A DNA stretch of 33,936 nucleotides from Crinalium sp049646245. Its GTDB lineage: Bacteria; Cyanobacteriota; Cyanobacteriia; Cyanobacteriales; PCC-9333. Under the pieces are notes generated by a model, which had not been told where the DNA came from, ran no database searches, and worked only from the letters and a program-made list of their open reading frames with translations. Shown piece by piece: positions 24,907 to 32,063 of the stretch. The stretch lies in the NCBI GenBank assembly GCA_049646245.1, contig JBARVL010000166.1, positions 1-33,936 on the forward strand, given 5' to 3'. The translations under genes were made by a program, and so were the position numbers. How positions within the stretch are numbered: the stretch's first letter is position 1; the number at the start of each line of letters is the position of its first letter.

Positions 24907-26589
24907 ATGAGCTATTGCATAAATCCAGACTGCCCTAAGCCAGAAAATCCCAATCATGCCGAAACTTGTCAGGCGTGTGGTTCTAGACTACTATTGCGCG
25001 ATCGCTATCGAGTTGTCAAAGCACTCGGTCAAGGTGGTTTTGGAGCTACCTTTTTAGCCATTGATGAAGCACTCCCAGGCGAACCAACCAGCGTAATTAA
25101 GCAACTGCGACCAACAACAACTTCCCCCCAAGTCTTAGAAATGGCACGGGAGTTGTTTGAACGAGAAGCTAGAACCCTGGGTAAAATTGGGAACCATCCC
25201 CAAGTACCAAGGCTACTAGACTATTTTGAAGACTATACCCAGTTTTACCTAGTACAGGAATATGTACCAGGCTGGACGCTACAACAAGAAGTAAAACAAG
25301 GCGGTCCCTTTAGTGAAGCTGGAGTCAAGCAATTTCTAGCTGAAATGCTACCAGTGCTGCAATACATTCATGGTCAGCAGGTAATTCACCGAGACCTCAA
25401 ACCAGCTAACATGATTCGTCGGGAACAAGACCGCAAACTGGTTTTAATTGACTTCGGTGCTGTGAAAAATCAAGTTAGTCAGACAGCAGTATTTAATAGC
25501 TCAGATCAAACCGCATTAACAGCTTATGCGATTGGTACACCTGGTTATGCACCACCAGAACAGATGGCAATGCGACCAGTTTATGCTAGTGATATCTACG
25601 CTCTAGGCGTTACTTCTATTTATTTACTCACAGGAAAATCACCTAAAAACTTAGATTACAATCCTTCCACAGGTGAAATGCTGTGGTACGAAAACCTCGA
25701 CATCAGCAACCAGTTTGCTGAAGTTCTCAGAAAAATGTTAGAGGTTTCTGTCCGCCACCGCTATCAGTCTGCCGAAGAAGTTCTCAATGCACTAGAGATG
25801 GCTCCCTATATGGATAGCCTATCTCAAGGTTTGACCACTAAACCTAATCAATCCAATCAATCTAATCAACAAACAAATAAAGGTTATATTCCGCCATCTG
25901 GAGATTTAAGCGGATTAAATTCATCTATTAACACATCTGCCTCATCCCAATTAGGAATGGCAATTCGAGCTAGAAAAGCCAAAATAAATCAAACTGGCTC
26001 ACCAGCATCACCAGCATCACCAGCATCACCAGCATCACCAGGAGCAGCAAATTTCCCAAATCGAGGTACAGTTAGTAATAGAAGTATGGCAGGTAAAGAT
26101 CCAGCGACACATCCACATCGAAATATCAGCCATACAACAGGGATACCTAAACAACCTTCTAAATTAGACGCGCCTAGTGTAATTAGTTCTTATAACAAAG
26201 GTAGACGCGACTTTGGTGAACAAAACCTCAGTAATCTTAATCTGCAAAAAGCTAACTTGTCTGGCGGAAATTTCCATCAAGCTAACTTGACTCAAACAAA
26301 CTTCCAGGGGGCAAATCTATCTAATACTGATATGGGACGAACCAGTTTAAGTGGAGCAATGCTGAGAGATGCTAATTTAGTACGTGCTTATCTGAGTTAT
26401 GCCGATTTGGAAGGAGCAGATTTACGTGGCGCAGATTTAAGCTTTGCATATTTTAATTATGCCAATCTCCGAGGCGCAAACTTGTGTGGAGCAAATCTCA
26501 CTGGAGCCAAAATTAGTGACGAACAAATAGCACAAGCTAAGACAAATTGGGCAACAGTTTTACCGAATGGGAAACGAGGATTTTGGTAA
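24907..26589 (+). CDS. spkB: Serine/threonine protein kinase with Cys cluster and pentapeptide repeats (SpkB-like)
   Basis: 560 residues from the ATG at 24907. The N-terminus has a four-Cys motif (Cys4, Cys9, Cys21, Cys24). The Hanks-type kinase domain follows: glycine loop GQGGFGATF (41-49), catalytic Lys65 in VIKQL, HRDLKPAN with Asp163, DFG Asp182 and GTPGYAPPEQ. Residues about 300-420 are a low-complexity linker with a four-fold SPA repeat. Residues about 438-535 are pentapeptide repeats (A-N-L-x-x), and the end reads PNGKRGFW. The same order occurs in Synechocystis SpkB, whose activity is reported to be redox-sensitive through cysteines and to matter in oxidative stress. Ten codons upstream to a TTG at 24877 are in frame but improbable. 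Confidence 0.92.
   Translation: MSYCINPDCPKPENPNHAETCQACGSRLLLRDRYRVVKALGQGGFGATFLAIDEALPGEPTSVIKQLRPTTTSPQVLEMARELFEREARTLGKIGNHPQVPRLLDYFEDYTQFYLVQEYVPGWTLQQEVKQGGPFSEAGVKQFLAEMLPVLQYIHGQQVIHRDLKPANMIRREQDRKLVLIDFGAVKNQVSQTAVFNSSDQTALTAYAIGTPGYAPPEQMAMRPVYASDIYALGVTSIYLLTGKSPKNLDYNPSTGEMLWYENLDISNQFAEVLRKMLEVSVRHRYQSAEEVLNALEMAPYMDSLSQGLTTKPNQSNQSNQQTNKGYIPPSGDLSGLNSSINTSASSQLGMAIRARKAKINQTGSPASPASPASPASPGAANFPNRGTVSNRSMAGKDPATHPHRNISHTTGIPKQPSKLDAPSVISSYNKGRRDFGEQNLSNLNLQKANLSGGNFHQANLTQTNFQGANLSNTDMGRTSLSGAMLRDANLVRAYLSYADLEGADLRGADLSFAYFNYANLRGANLCGANLTGAKISDEQIAQAKTNWATVLPNGKRGFW
26002..26037 (+). repeat. Nine-bp tandem repeat inside the kinase linker
   Basis: Four copies of CCAGCATCA in frame encode Ser-Pro-Ala repeats in the linker between kinase and pentapeptide domains. 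Such a unit is prone to copy-number change by slippage without loss of frame. Confidence 0.9.
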
Positions 26590-26672
26590 TTTTATCCTCC
26601 CCTTAAGGCAGTAGTGAAATTGTTAGCTTGCAATTAACTCTAAATAGACTAAAATATTAGCAATCTACAACT

Positions 26673-26713
26673 TTAATGGCTATATTCTCCTCAACCAAGA
26701 GTATAGCCATTAA
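26673..26713. other. Inverted repeat between the kinase and the peptidoglycan-binding gene
   Basis: TTAATGGCTATA...TATAGCCATTAA (left arm from 26673, right arm ending 26713) with a loop of about 10 nt. No U-run follows in either direction, so it is either an atypical terminator of the kinase gene or a regulatory hairpin about 48 bp before the next start codon. Confidence 0.5.
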
Positions 26714-26760
26714 TTACAGTTAGCTAGTCATTTCAAATATTATATTACAGGGCAGCATCA

Positions 26761-27945
26761 ATGAAACTGCAAGACGTTCTGAACACCAACACCAAATACA
26801 CCGTTCAGCAGATAGCCTCTGACAAAGATTTAGCAGCACAAATCCAAAGCATCTTAATTAATGTTAAGCTGTTAGACCCTCCCGCCGATGGTTTGTTTGG
26901 GAGAAAATCTACAGTAGCCCTGAGAAGTTTCCAAATTTTAAAACTATGTTGGGAAGATGGAGATTTGGGAGCAGCTACCGCTAAAGAGTTGATTCAAAGT
27001 ACAGGAGAGGATTTATCTTCTACACCGATAAAACTGCAAAACTTTGTTGGCACGAACTTGAAGTACAGTTTTGATGCTGTAGGTGATAATCTAGAACTAG
27101 CTAAACAAATCCAAATTTGTCTCATTAGATTGAAACGGTTAGATCCCCCTGCTGATGGCAAATTTGGTCCCATTACTATAGAAGCTTTAAAGCAATTTCA
27201 GTTGCTTACAAAAATTAATGAACCAGATTATTTAGGCTCTGAAACTGCTGAAAAACTGATTGAAACAAAGCTAGAAGATTTACCTGCCCGTACAGCGCCC
27301 CTCAATTTAGGCAATGATTTAGCAAGCTGCATTATTAAGTATATGCAGTCCAAGGGGTATCATATTGCTACAGGTTCAAAAAGATACAACATTGTCTATG
27401 TTGAAGGCATGGATAAAGATGGCAGCCTCAACAGTGATGAACCTAACTGCTTTAATGATCGTCGCATACTGATTCAGGTAATAAATGGTGTCCCAGTAAT
27501 TGTGGGTAACTGGCAAGCTACTACTGAGCCAGGTAGCTATTACACCTATAATCCCATGAACCCTAAAGGCGCAGCCAGAATTTTGTTTGGACAGTATAAA
27601 GCATGGAAAGTTGGGTCTCACGGGACTGCTGAGCCTCATCAGGCGCTTGTACAAAGGGAAAATCTTACTGTTTGCCGTGACTTTAATGAAGATTTTAAGC
27701 GTACTGGTGACAAACATGATAGTGGTTTATTTTATGTAAACCAGCACTGGGGATTTGACTATCCCTACAATAATGTTTCCAGAGCAAGTGCTGGTTGCTT
27801 GGTAGGACGCTCTCGGCAGGGGCATCGAGAGTTTATGAGTCTCATCAAGCAAGATGATCGCTACCAAACTAATAACGAATATTTGTTTTATACAGCAATT
27901 ATTCCAGGAGATGATTTAGTCGCCAAATTTCCACCTAAATCTTAG
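26761..27945 (+). CDS. Peptidoglycan-binding protein with a YkuD-like catalytic pattern
   Basis: 394 residues. Two peptidoglycan-binding type-1 repeats occupy about 8-78 and 97-170; each has the DPPADGxFG...T..ALxxFQ pattern. The C-terminal 200 residues carry HWGFDYPYNN and ASAGCLVGR, with His329 and Cys346 seventeen residues apart. L,D-transpeptidases of the YkuD fold have His about 16 residues before Cys in S-H-G-C-(I/V)-R, so this could be a divergent relative in which the motif His is Ala. Other conserved-looking blocks are RTGDKHDSGLF and WKVGSHGTAEPHQALVQ. No signal peptide is visible, which is odd for a cell-wall protein and may suggest lytic or phage-like release. Function inferred only. 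Confidence 0.75.
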   Translation: MKLQDVLNTNTKYTVQQIASDKDLAAQIQSILINVKLLDPPADGLFGRKSTVALRSFQILKLCWEDGDLGAATAKELIQSTGEDLSSTPIKLQNFVGTNLKYSFDAVGDNLELAKQIQICLIRLKRLDPPADGKFGPITIEALKQFQLLTKINEPDYLGSETAEKLIETKLEDLPARTAPLNLGNDLASCIIKYMQSKGYHIATGSKRYNIVYVEGMDKDGSLNSDEPNCFNDRRILIQVINGVPVIVGNWQATTEPGSYYTYNPMNPKGAARILFGQYKAWKVGSHGTAEPHQALVQRENLTVCRDFNEDFKRTGDKHDSGLFYVNQHWGFDYPYNNVSRASAGCLVGRSRQGHREFMSLIKQDDRYQTNNEYLFYTAIIPGDDLVAKFPPKS

Positions 27946-27968
27946 TCCTTAGACTTGTTGCATTCATA

Positions 27969-28037
27969 GGTTTGTAGTAGGGCGATCGCGCCCTAAAATT
28001 CCTGATCTTTGAGGCAAATTCGTCCTGCCTACAAACC
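27969..28037. repeat. Inverted-repeat element with GGTTTGTAG ends
   Basis: GGTTTGTAG (27969-27977) pairs with CTACAAACC (28029-28037). A HIP1 octamer sits in an internal GGGCGATCGCGCCC palindrome. It lies between the peptidoglycan-binding gene and the DUF3011 gene and looks like a small dispersed repeat; termination activity is possible but there is no U-run. Confidence 0.6.
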
Positions 28038-28183
28038 CAGCATAATATTATAGCATTTTAAAACCCAATTTCTCATCTTTTTAGATTACAAAACTGTAAT
28101 CCAGTAACAGGGTGAATTGTAATTTTTCTGAGGTTAATTATGAGATGAATTTTCCTACTCCAGATAGATGGAGAAATTTAAAA

Positions 28184-28636
28184 ATGACTAACCGCCTGCC
28201 AGTAATCGCTACTGCTTTTGCTGTTGTCAGCTTGGCTATAGGCTCGGTTTTTAGTGTTGCTGCGCCAAGTTTGGCAGCGCAAGTTGTGACTTGTGAAAGT
28301 AGCAATAACCAGCGACGTACTTGTTCAGCAGACACAAGATACGGTGTCAGAATCGTCAGACAAATCTCTAACAGCAGTTGTCGGGGGAACTGGGGTTACG
28401 ACAGAAACCGTATTTGGGTCAAAAATGGTTGCCGAGCCGAGTTTTTAATTGGAAGTCGCCAGAATGACCGCAATGACCGATACGACAGAAACGATCGCAA
28501 TGACCGTAACGACCGATACAATAGAAACGATCGCAATGATCGCAACGACCGATACAATAGAAACGATGGCAATGATCGCAACGACCGATACAATAGAAAC
28601 GATCGCTACGACCGCAACGACCGATACGGCAGGTAA
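28184..28636 (+). CDS. Secreted DUF3011-like protein with Asn-Asp-Arg repeat tail
   Basis: About 150 residues from the ATG at 28184, preceded by GGAG. The signal peptide is clear (MTNRLPVIATAFAVVSLAIG, cleaved near SLAAQ). The middle matches the DUF3011 pattern: CES, RRTC, DTRYGVRIVRQIS, SSCRGNWGYDR, IWVKNGCRAEF, with four cysteines that probably pair after export. From about residue 95 the chain is a hydrophilic repeat of NDR and YNR (12-residue period). In-frame starts also exist at 28112 (GTG) and 28145 (ATG), which would add a charged head before the signal peptide. Function of the domain is unknown; such repeat tails suggest binding to a charged surface such as polysaccharide. Confidence 0.82.
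   Translation: MTNRLPVIATAFAVVSLAIGSVFSVAAPSLAAQVVTCESSNNQRRTCSADTRYGVRIVRQISNSSCRGNWGYDRNRIWVKNGCRAEFLIGSRQNDRNDRYDRNDRNDRNDRYNRNDRNDRNDRYNRNDGNDRNDRYNRNDRYDRNDRYGR
28489..28633 (+). repeat. 36-bp tandem repeat in the DUF3011 gene
   Basis: A 36-bp unit (GAAACGATCGCAATGATCGC followed by AACGACCGATACAATA) repeats about four times, encoding RNDRNDRNDRYN. The units are nearly identical at DNA level, so the expansion is recent. Most units hold an ACGATCGC, one base from HIP1. Confidence 0.9.
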
Positions 28637-28681
28637 AAATTCAGGTTTGTACCAAAATGTTTCAAATTTTGGTACAAACCT
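28634..28681 (-). terminator. Strong hairpin terminator of moeA, shared with the convergent gene
   Basis: A perfect 16-bp stem (AGGTTTGTACCAAAAT at 28643-28658 and its complement at 28666-28681) with a 7-nt loop. On the minus strand it is followed by GAATTTTTACC. The first stem base overlaps the moeA stop codon. It could also block the plus-strand DUF3011 transcript. Confidence 0.8.
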
Positions 28682-29960
28682 AATGGTTAATTGCTAAAAC
28701 TTTGACAGCTTCTCCCGCAGGAATGAATTTATGATCCACAGGCATAACAGCCAAACCTGTAGTTTGAGCTAAATTAATTAAATTACCGGAACTATGGCTA
28801 CCACCTGCAAGCTGAAACTCGTAAACTCCGTCTACTAAATGCAATTGTCCCCAAAGATAAGTTTCTCGCTTGCCGTCAGAGCGCAAATCATCCCACGATC
28901 GCGCCATAATAAATACTGGTTCCCACCCTGTCCCTAGTCCAGATAATTTCTTCAGTGCAGGTTGTACAAACCGCCAAAAAGTTACTAGAGATGAAACCGG
29001 ATTTCCAGGCAACCCGAAATATAACACTGGTTGAGAATTACCTGCTTTATTACCATAAAATGTAGCAAACGTCAAGGGCTTGCCAGGTTTAATTGCAACG
29101 GCGCGGATGTGAATTTCTGCGCCTAACTCTGCCAAAATCTGATCGACATAATCATAATCTCCGACAGAGACACCGCCGGAGGAAAGTACTACATCAGAGG
29201 ATGATATAGCTTGAGCGTTCGCGTAGCGACTCCCTTGGAGTATCGCATCTTTAAGAGCCTGTGGCTGATCGGGTACAATGCCTAAACACAAAGGTATACC
29301 GCCCATTTGCGTGACTAAAGCAGCTAAAGCATACTGATTTGAGTCTACAATTTGACCTGCTTGCAAAGGTTGCTCAGGTGTTACCAATTCATCGCCAGTA
29401 GAAATAATTGCCACCCGTAAACGACGATAGACGGGTAACTGGTGACACTGTGCAGCAGCAAGCACAGCAATTTCTGGGGCATTTAAAGGTATACCCGCAG
29501 ATAATAATTGCGTTCCAGCTTGATAGAAAGCGCCTTGGTGACGTACAAAAGCTTGGGGTTGTGTAGGTGGTGCGAGAATAAATATGCTTGAGCCTTCTCT
29601 CCTAGTTTGCTCCTGCATTACCACCGTATCAGCACCAACAGGCATAACAGCACCAGTCAAAATTCGTGCTGCTTGCCCTGATTTAATCACAACTTGAGGT
29701 TGATACCCTGCGGGAATTTCCTCCACAACTTCTAATACTGCTGGCTGTTGAGCATTAGCAAATTGCACATCCACAAACCGCACCGCGTACCCATCCATCG
29801 CCGAGTTATCCCAGTGAGGAAAATCCAACTGGCTAGATACTGGAGTTGCCAAAATCCGCCCAACGGCAGATGACAAGTCTACAGTTTCACAATCTTGATT
29901 TCCATCTAAAGGTTCTACTAACCCTAAGATGACTTCCTCAGCTTCTTTAACAGATAACAT
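28680..29960 (-). CDS. moeA: Molybdopterin molybdenumtransferase MoeA
   Basis: MoeA inserts molybdate into adenylylated molybdopterin, the last step of molybdenum cofactor synthesis. The 426-residue product has the standard motifs: DNSAMDGYAVR, GAVMPVGADTVVMQEQ, ISTGDELV, the VVLSSGGVSVGDYDYVD loop, IKPGKPLTFATF and FGLPGNPVSSLVTFWRFV. Compared with the usual order (AIL..AIS..D.VLSSGG), this copy has extra residues QGSRYANA just before the SSGG loop. They are encoded by a dispersed repeat at 29217-29248. As the frame is kept the enzyme may still work. No moa or mob gene lies nearby. A strong hairpin terminator follows. Confidence 0.96.
   Translation of the reverse strand: MLSVKEAEEVILGLVEPLDGNQDCETVDLSSAVGRILATPVSSQLDFPHWDNSAMDGYAVRFVDVQFANAQQPAVLEVVEEIPAGYQPQVVIKSGQAARILTGAVMPVGADTVVMQEQTRREGSSIFILAPPTQPQAFVRHQGAFYQAGTQLLSAGIPLNAPEIAVLAAAQCHQLPVYRRLRVAIISTGDELVTPEQPLQAGQIVDSNQYALAALVTQMGGIPLCLGIVPDQPQALKDAILQGSRYANAQAISSSDVVLSSGGVSVGDYDYVDQILAELGAEIHIRAVAIKPGKPLTFATFYGNKAGNSQPVLYFGLPGNPVSSLVTFWRFVQPALKKLSGLGTGWEPVFIMARSWDDLRSDGKRETYLWGQLHLVDGVYEFQLAGGSHSSGNLINLAQTTGLAVMPVDHKFIPAGEAVKVLAINH
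29217..29248. repeat. Short dispersed repeat inserted in frame in moeA
   Basis: GCGTTCGCGTAGCGACTCCC followed by TTGGAGTATCGC. It is the same family as 19033-19072 in cobK and contains the inverted pair ACTCC/GGAGT. Read through on the minus strand it adds about eight residues (QGSRYANA) to MoeA. Confidence 0.75.
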
Positions 29961-29991
29961 TCAGGTTTAGCAAATCTGATTTTAGTTTACT

Positions 29992-30090
29992 AGGACTTAC
30001 GCATTTATAACGTAAATCCGGTCATTCTTTGCGGTATCTCACCTTTGCGTCCTTTGCGCTTACCTTTGCGCCCTTTGCGTTAAAAAAAAT
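29992..30090. repeat. Solo AGGACTTACGCA end next to a CCTTTGCG repeat block
   Basis: AGGACTTACGCA at 29992-30003 is identical to the left end of the elements at 7016, 10247 and 11505, but no matching right end follows. From about 30030 the sequence is CCTTTGCG repeats ending in TTAAAAAAAAT, like the interior of 21471-21598. It appears to be a composite of two families. Confidence 0.65.
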
Positions 30091-30155
30091 CTTCCAACCT
30101 TCCTATAACACACCACCCTAAAAGCATCTGGCTACTCTTTTCCCAGTCCCAAAGT

Positions 30156-30341
30156 GTAAATTTTTGTGTAGCGATAATTGTGTAAAAGATCGCGCTTCAA
30201 CTACCATATTTATAGGATAAAGCCAGATGGACGATTCCAAAATGGCATATCCGTGCTTTTTTAAAAAAATAGCATAGTTCCCAAAATTTACCCTATAAAT
30301 TATTTAACCATTAACCGCGCCGAAATTGATCAAAAATTTCA
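30156..30341. repeat. Diverged non-coding duplication, copy A
   Basis: Shares ordered blocks with 30569-30747: TGTAAATTTTTGTG, TCAACTAC, TAAAGCCAGATGGA, ATTCCA.AATGG, a short A/T homopolymer, then ATAAATTATTTAACCAT and ATCAAA. No open frame is shared. The blocks keep the same spacing to within a few bases. Confidence 0.7.
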
Positions 30342-30375
30342 TCTATCTCGTTTCCCTGTTCAGCCTGAAAACAAG

Positions 30376-30505
30376 ATAAGCTAACGCGCATTTAATTTGT
30401 ACATTTGGAATAAACAAGAAAAGTTATCAAACTCTTTTCCCCTCTCTCCTCCCTCCTCCCTCCTCTCCCCCTCAAACATAAAATGAACGAAGCACAACAG
30501 CTTAG
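30376..30505. mobile_element. MITE-like element with polypyrimidine tract, copy 2
   Basis: Second copy of 21024-21152: starts ATAAGCTAACGCGCATT and ends GCACAACAGCTTAG, with the same C/T-only run (about 30437-30468). It lies between the two halves of the non-coding duplication at 30156 and 30569. Confidence 0.75.
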
Positions 30506-30568
30506 ATGAGGCTCCGCCTCGCAATTCTCGTGCTGCCAGATGTCAGTTGAGGGTAATGCTACAAATAT

Positions 30569-30747
30569 TGTAAATTTTTGTGAAGTGAGGATTGCGTGAA
30601 AGATAGTAGCTCAACTACGATGTTGGTTATGGTAAAGCCAGATGGATAATTCCATAATGGGTAATCTGTGCCTATAAAAAAAAAGAGCTTAACCTCCCAT
30701 TTTCTCATATAAATTATTTAACCATAAATTTCGCCTAAATTTATCAA
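30569..30747. repeat. Diverged non-coding duplication, copy B
   Basis: The downstream copy of 30156-30341, ending about 95 bp before the RDD gene. It has a small GTAG-CTCAA-CTAC hairpin where copy A reads CTTCAACTACC. Conserved blocks may be a promoter or a transcribed regulatory element. Confidence 0.7.
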
Positions 30748-30843
30748 ATAATTACATAGTCGCTTGAGAAGAGATTTACAGCCAAGTCAAAAAGTTATCT
30801 TGTCAGAGTAAATATCTGTGTTCATCTGCACAAGGCAATTTTT

Positions 30844-31374
30844 ATGAGCGATCAACTAGGCTACAGTCGCTTTCCCAAAGTGCCGATTCAGCGACGAGTT
30901 GGTGCTTTTATAATTGATTTTCTGGCAGTCAGTCTCTTGAGCGTGTTATTGGGAGGAACTTTATTTGCTAACGCAGTAGTTTTTATCCTGGCATGGTTCC
31001 TGTTGCGAGTAGTGCTAGTATCCAAAAATCAAGGGCAAAGTTTAGGTCGCTACGCCCTAGATATGAAAGTTGTTAATGCTAAATTTGGTAAAACGCCAGG
31101 ACTCGTAGAGCTAGGCAAGCGAGAAGGAATTGCGGGATTTGTTTCTATGCTGGCGCTTGTTGGTCTAATTATTGGTCTGAGCAACGCTATTTCCTTATTG
31201 CTACTAATTAGCCCTTTAGCTGCCGATTGTGGAGTAGCCTTTACCGATCCGGATCTGCAACAAGCATTTCACGATCGCATCAGTCAAACCCAAGTAGTAG
31301 CAACCCGTAGAGGCTTTTCCCTCGATCTAAGAATAAAAAAATTACTTGCTGATACTACCCGTAACATGAAATAA
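30844..31374 (+). CDS. RDD family membrane protein
   Basis: 176 residues. The RDD domain is recognised by its start (PIQRRVGAFIIDFLAVS, with the Arg and two Asp-like positions), three to four hydrophobic segments (about 22-60 and 95-125), and the SKNQGQSLGRYALDMKVV loop between them. It is an integral membrane protein; some RDD proteins act as ion antiporters or transport accessories, but most are uncharacterised. The C-terminal 40 residues are soluble and basic. It lies 53 bp upstream of rpmG on the same strand, so it may be cotranscribed with the ribosomal genes. Two copies of a non-coding duplication occupy its upstream region. Confidence 0.85.
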   Translation: MSDQLGYSRFPKVPIQRRVGAFIIDFLAVSLLSVLLGGTLFANAVVFILAWFLLRVVLVSKNQGQSLGRYALDMKVVNAKFGKTPGLVELGKREGIAGFVSMLALVGLIIGLSNAISLLLLISPLAADCGVAFTDPDLQQAFHDRISQTQVVATRRGFSLDLRIKKLLADTTRNMK

Positions 31375-31427
31375 TAGAAATTTGTGTCTAATTGTGTCCG
31401 CAGGTTGGATTTTGTAGAAGGCGAATT

Positions 31428-31622
31428 ATGGCAGCCAAAAAGGGAGTCAGGATTATTATTACGCTGGAATGCACTGAGTGTCGCACGAATTCCAACAAGC
31501 GAACACCAGGCGTTTCACGCTATACAACGACAAAGAACCGCCGAAACACTACTGCAAGACTAGAAATCAAGAAGTTTTGTCGGCATTGCAACACCCATAC
31601 AGTTCACAAGGAAATTAAGTAA
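31428..31622 (+). CDS. rpmG: 50S ribosomal protein L33
   Basis: The 64-residue product (MAAKKGVRIIITLECTECR) is the Cys-containing zinc-ribbon form of L33: CTEC near residues 15-18 and CRHC near 52-55. It is a component of the large ribosomal subunit. The ATG at 31428 has an AAGG ribosome site at good spacing; the GTG at 31392 in the same frame would add twelve unlikely residues. rpsR follows 102 bp downstream, the usual cyanobacterial and plastid arrangement. Confidence 0.97.
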   Translation: MAAKKGVRIIITLECTECRTNSNKRTPGVSRYTTTKNRRNTTARLEIKKFCRHCNTHTVHKEIK

Positions 31623-31644
31623 TTTTTAGTTGCCTGGGATGCAC

Positions 31645-31668
31645 ATCGTTCCTAGTTCAAAGAACGAT
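31645..31668. other. Small hairpin between rpmG and rpsR
   Basis: ATCGTTC pairs with GAACGAT (31645-31651 with 31662-31668), loop of 10. No U-run, so probably a processing or attenuation site rather than a full terminator. It could also be chance. Confidence 0.35.
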
Positions 31669-31724
31669 TTGCCACCAGCCAATGAATAATTAACCCAAAA
31701 ATCACTACTGAGTAACAAAAAATT

Positions 31725-31940
31725 ATGACCTATTTTCGCAAGCGCCTTTCCCCAGTTAAACCCGATGAACCCATCGACTACAAAGATGTAGATTTATTGC
31801 GTAAGTTCGTGACTGAACGCGGCAAAATCTTACCTCGTCGCATTAGCGGTTTAACAGCAAAACAACAACGCGATCTAACTCTCGCGATTAAGCGAGCTAG
31901 ATTGATTGCGTTATTGCCATTCATTAACCAAGAAGGCTAA
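31725..31940 (+). CDS. rpsR: 30S ribosomal protein S18
   Basis: 71 residues, the normal short bacterial/plastid length. The S18 signature is present: DYKDVDLLRKFVTERGKILPRR, followed by SGLTAKQQRDLTLAIKRARLIALLPF. It binds the central domain of 16S rRNA beside S6. It is tandem with rpmG, and a Rho-independent terminator follows at 31960. Confidence 0.98.
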   Translation: MTYFRKRLSPVKPDEPIDYKDVDLLRKFVTERGKILPRRISGLTAKQQRDLTLAIKRARLIALLPFINQEG

Positions 31941-31959
31941 AGACGTAAGGGTGATTTAA

Positions 31960-31995
31960 TAGCAGACAACACTTGATATCCGTCTGCTGGTTTTT
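31960..31995 (+). terminator. Rho-independent terminator of rpmG-rpsR
   Basis: Stem AGCAGAC/GTCTGCT (31960-31966 with 31982-31988) followed by GGTTTTTG, 20 bp past the rpsR stop. It separates the ribosomal genes from the exoribonuclease gene. Confidence 0.75.
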
Positions 31996-32063
31996 GAACC
32001 AGATCTAAAAGCTAGACTGGATAGTAGGTGTTAATTAATACAGAACCGGGGATATCGAAACTG

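Noticed and set aside
28396..28593. Minus-strand frame YRSLRSLRSF repeated, opposite the DUF3011 gene
   Set aside because: A mirror of the 36-bp tandem repeat in the real gene; any repeat of a length divisible by three can keep an antisense frame open.
26761..28636. A phage lysis cassette or defence module around the peptidoglycan-binding gene
   Set aside because: No holin, structural phage gene, integrase, toxin or nuclease is nearby; the neighbours are an unrelated kinase and a DUF3011 protein.
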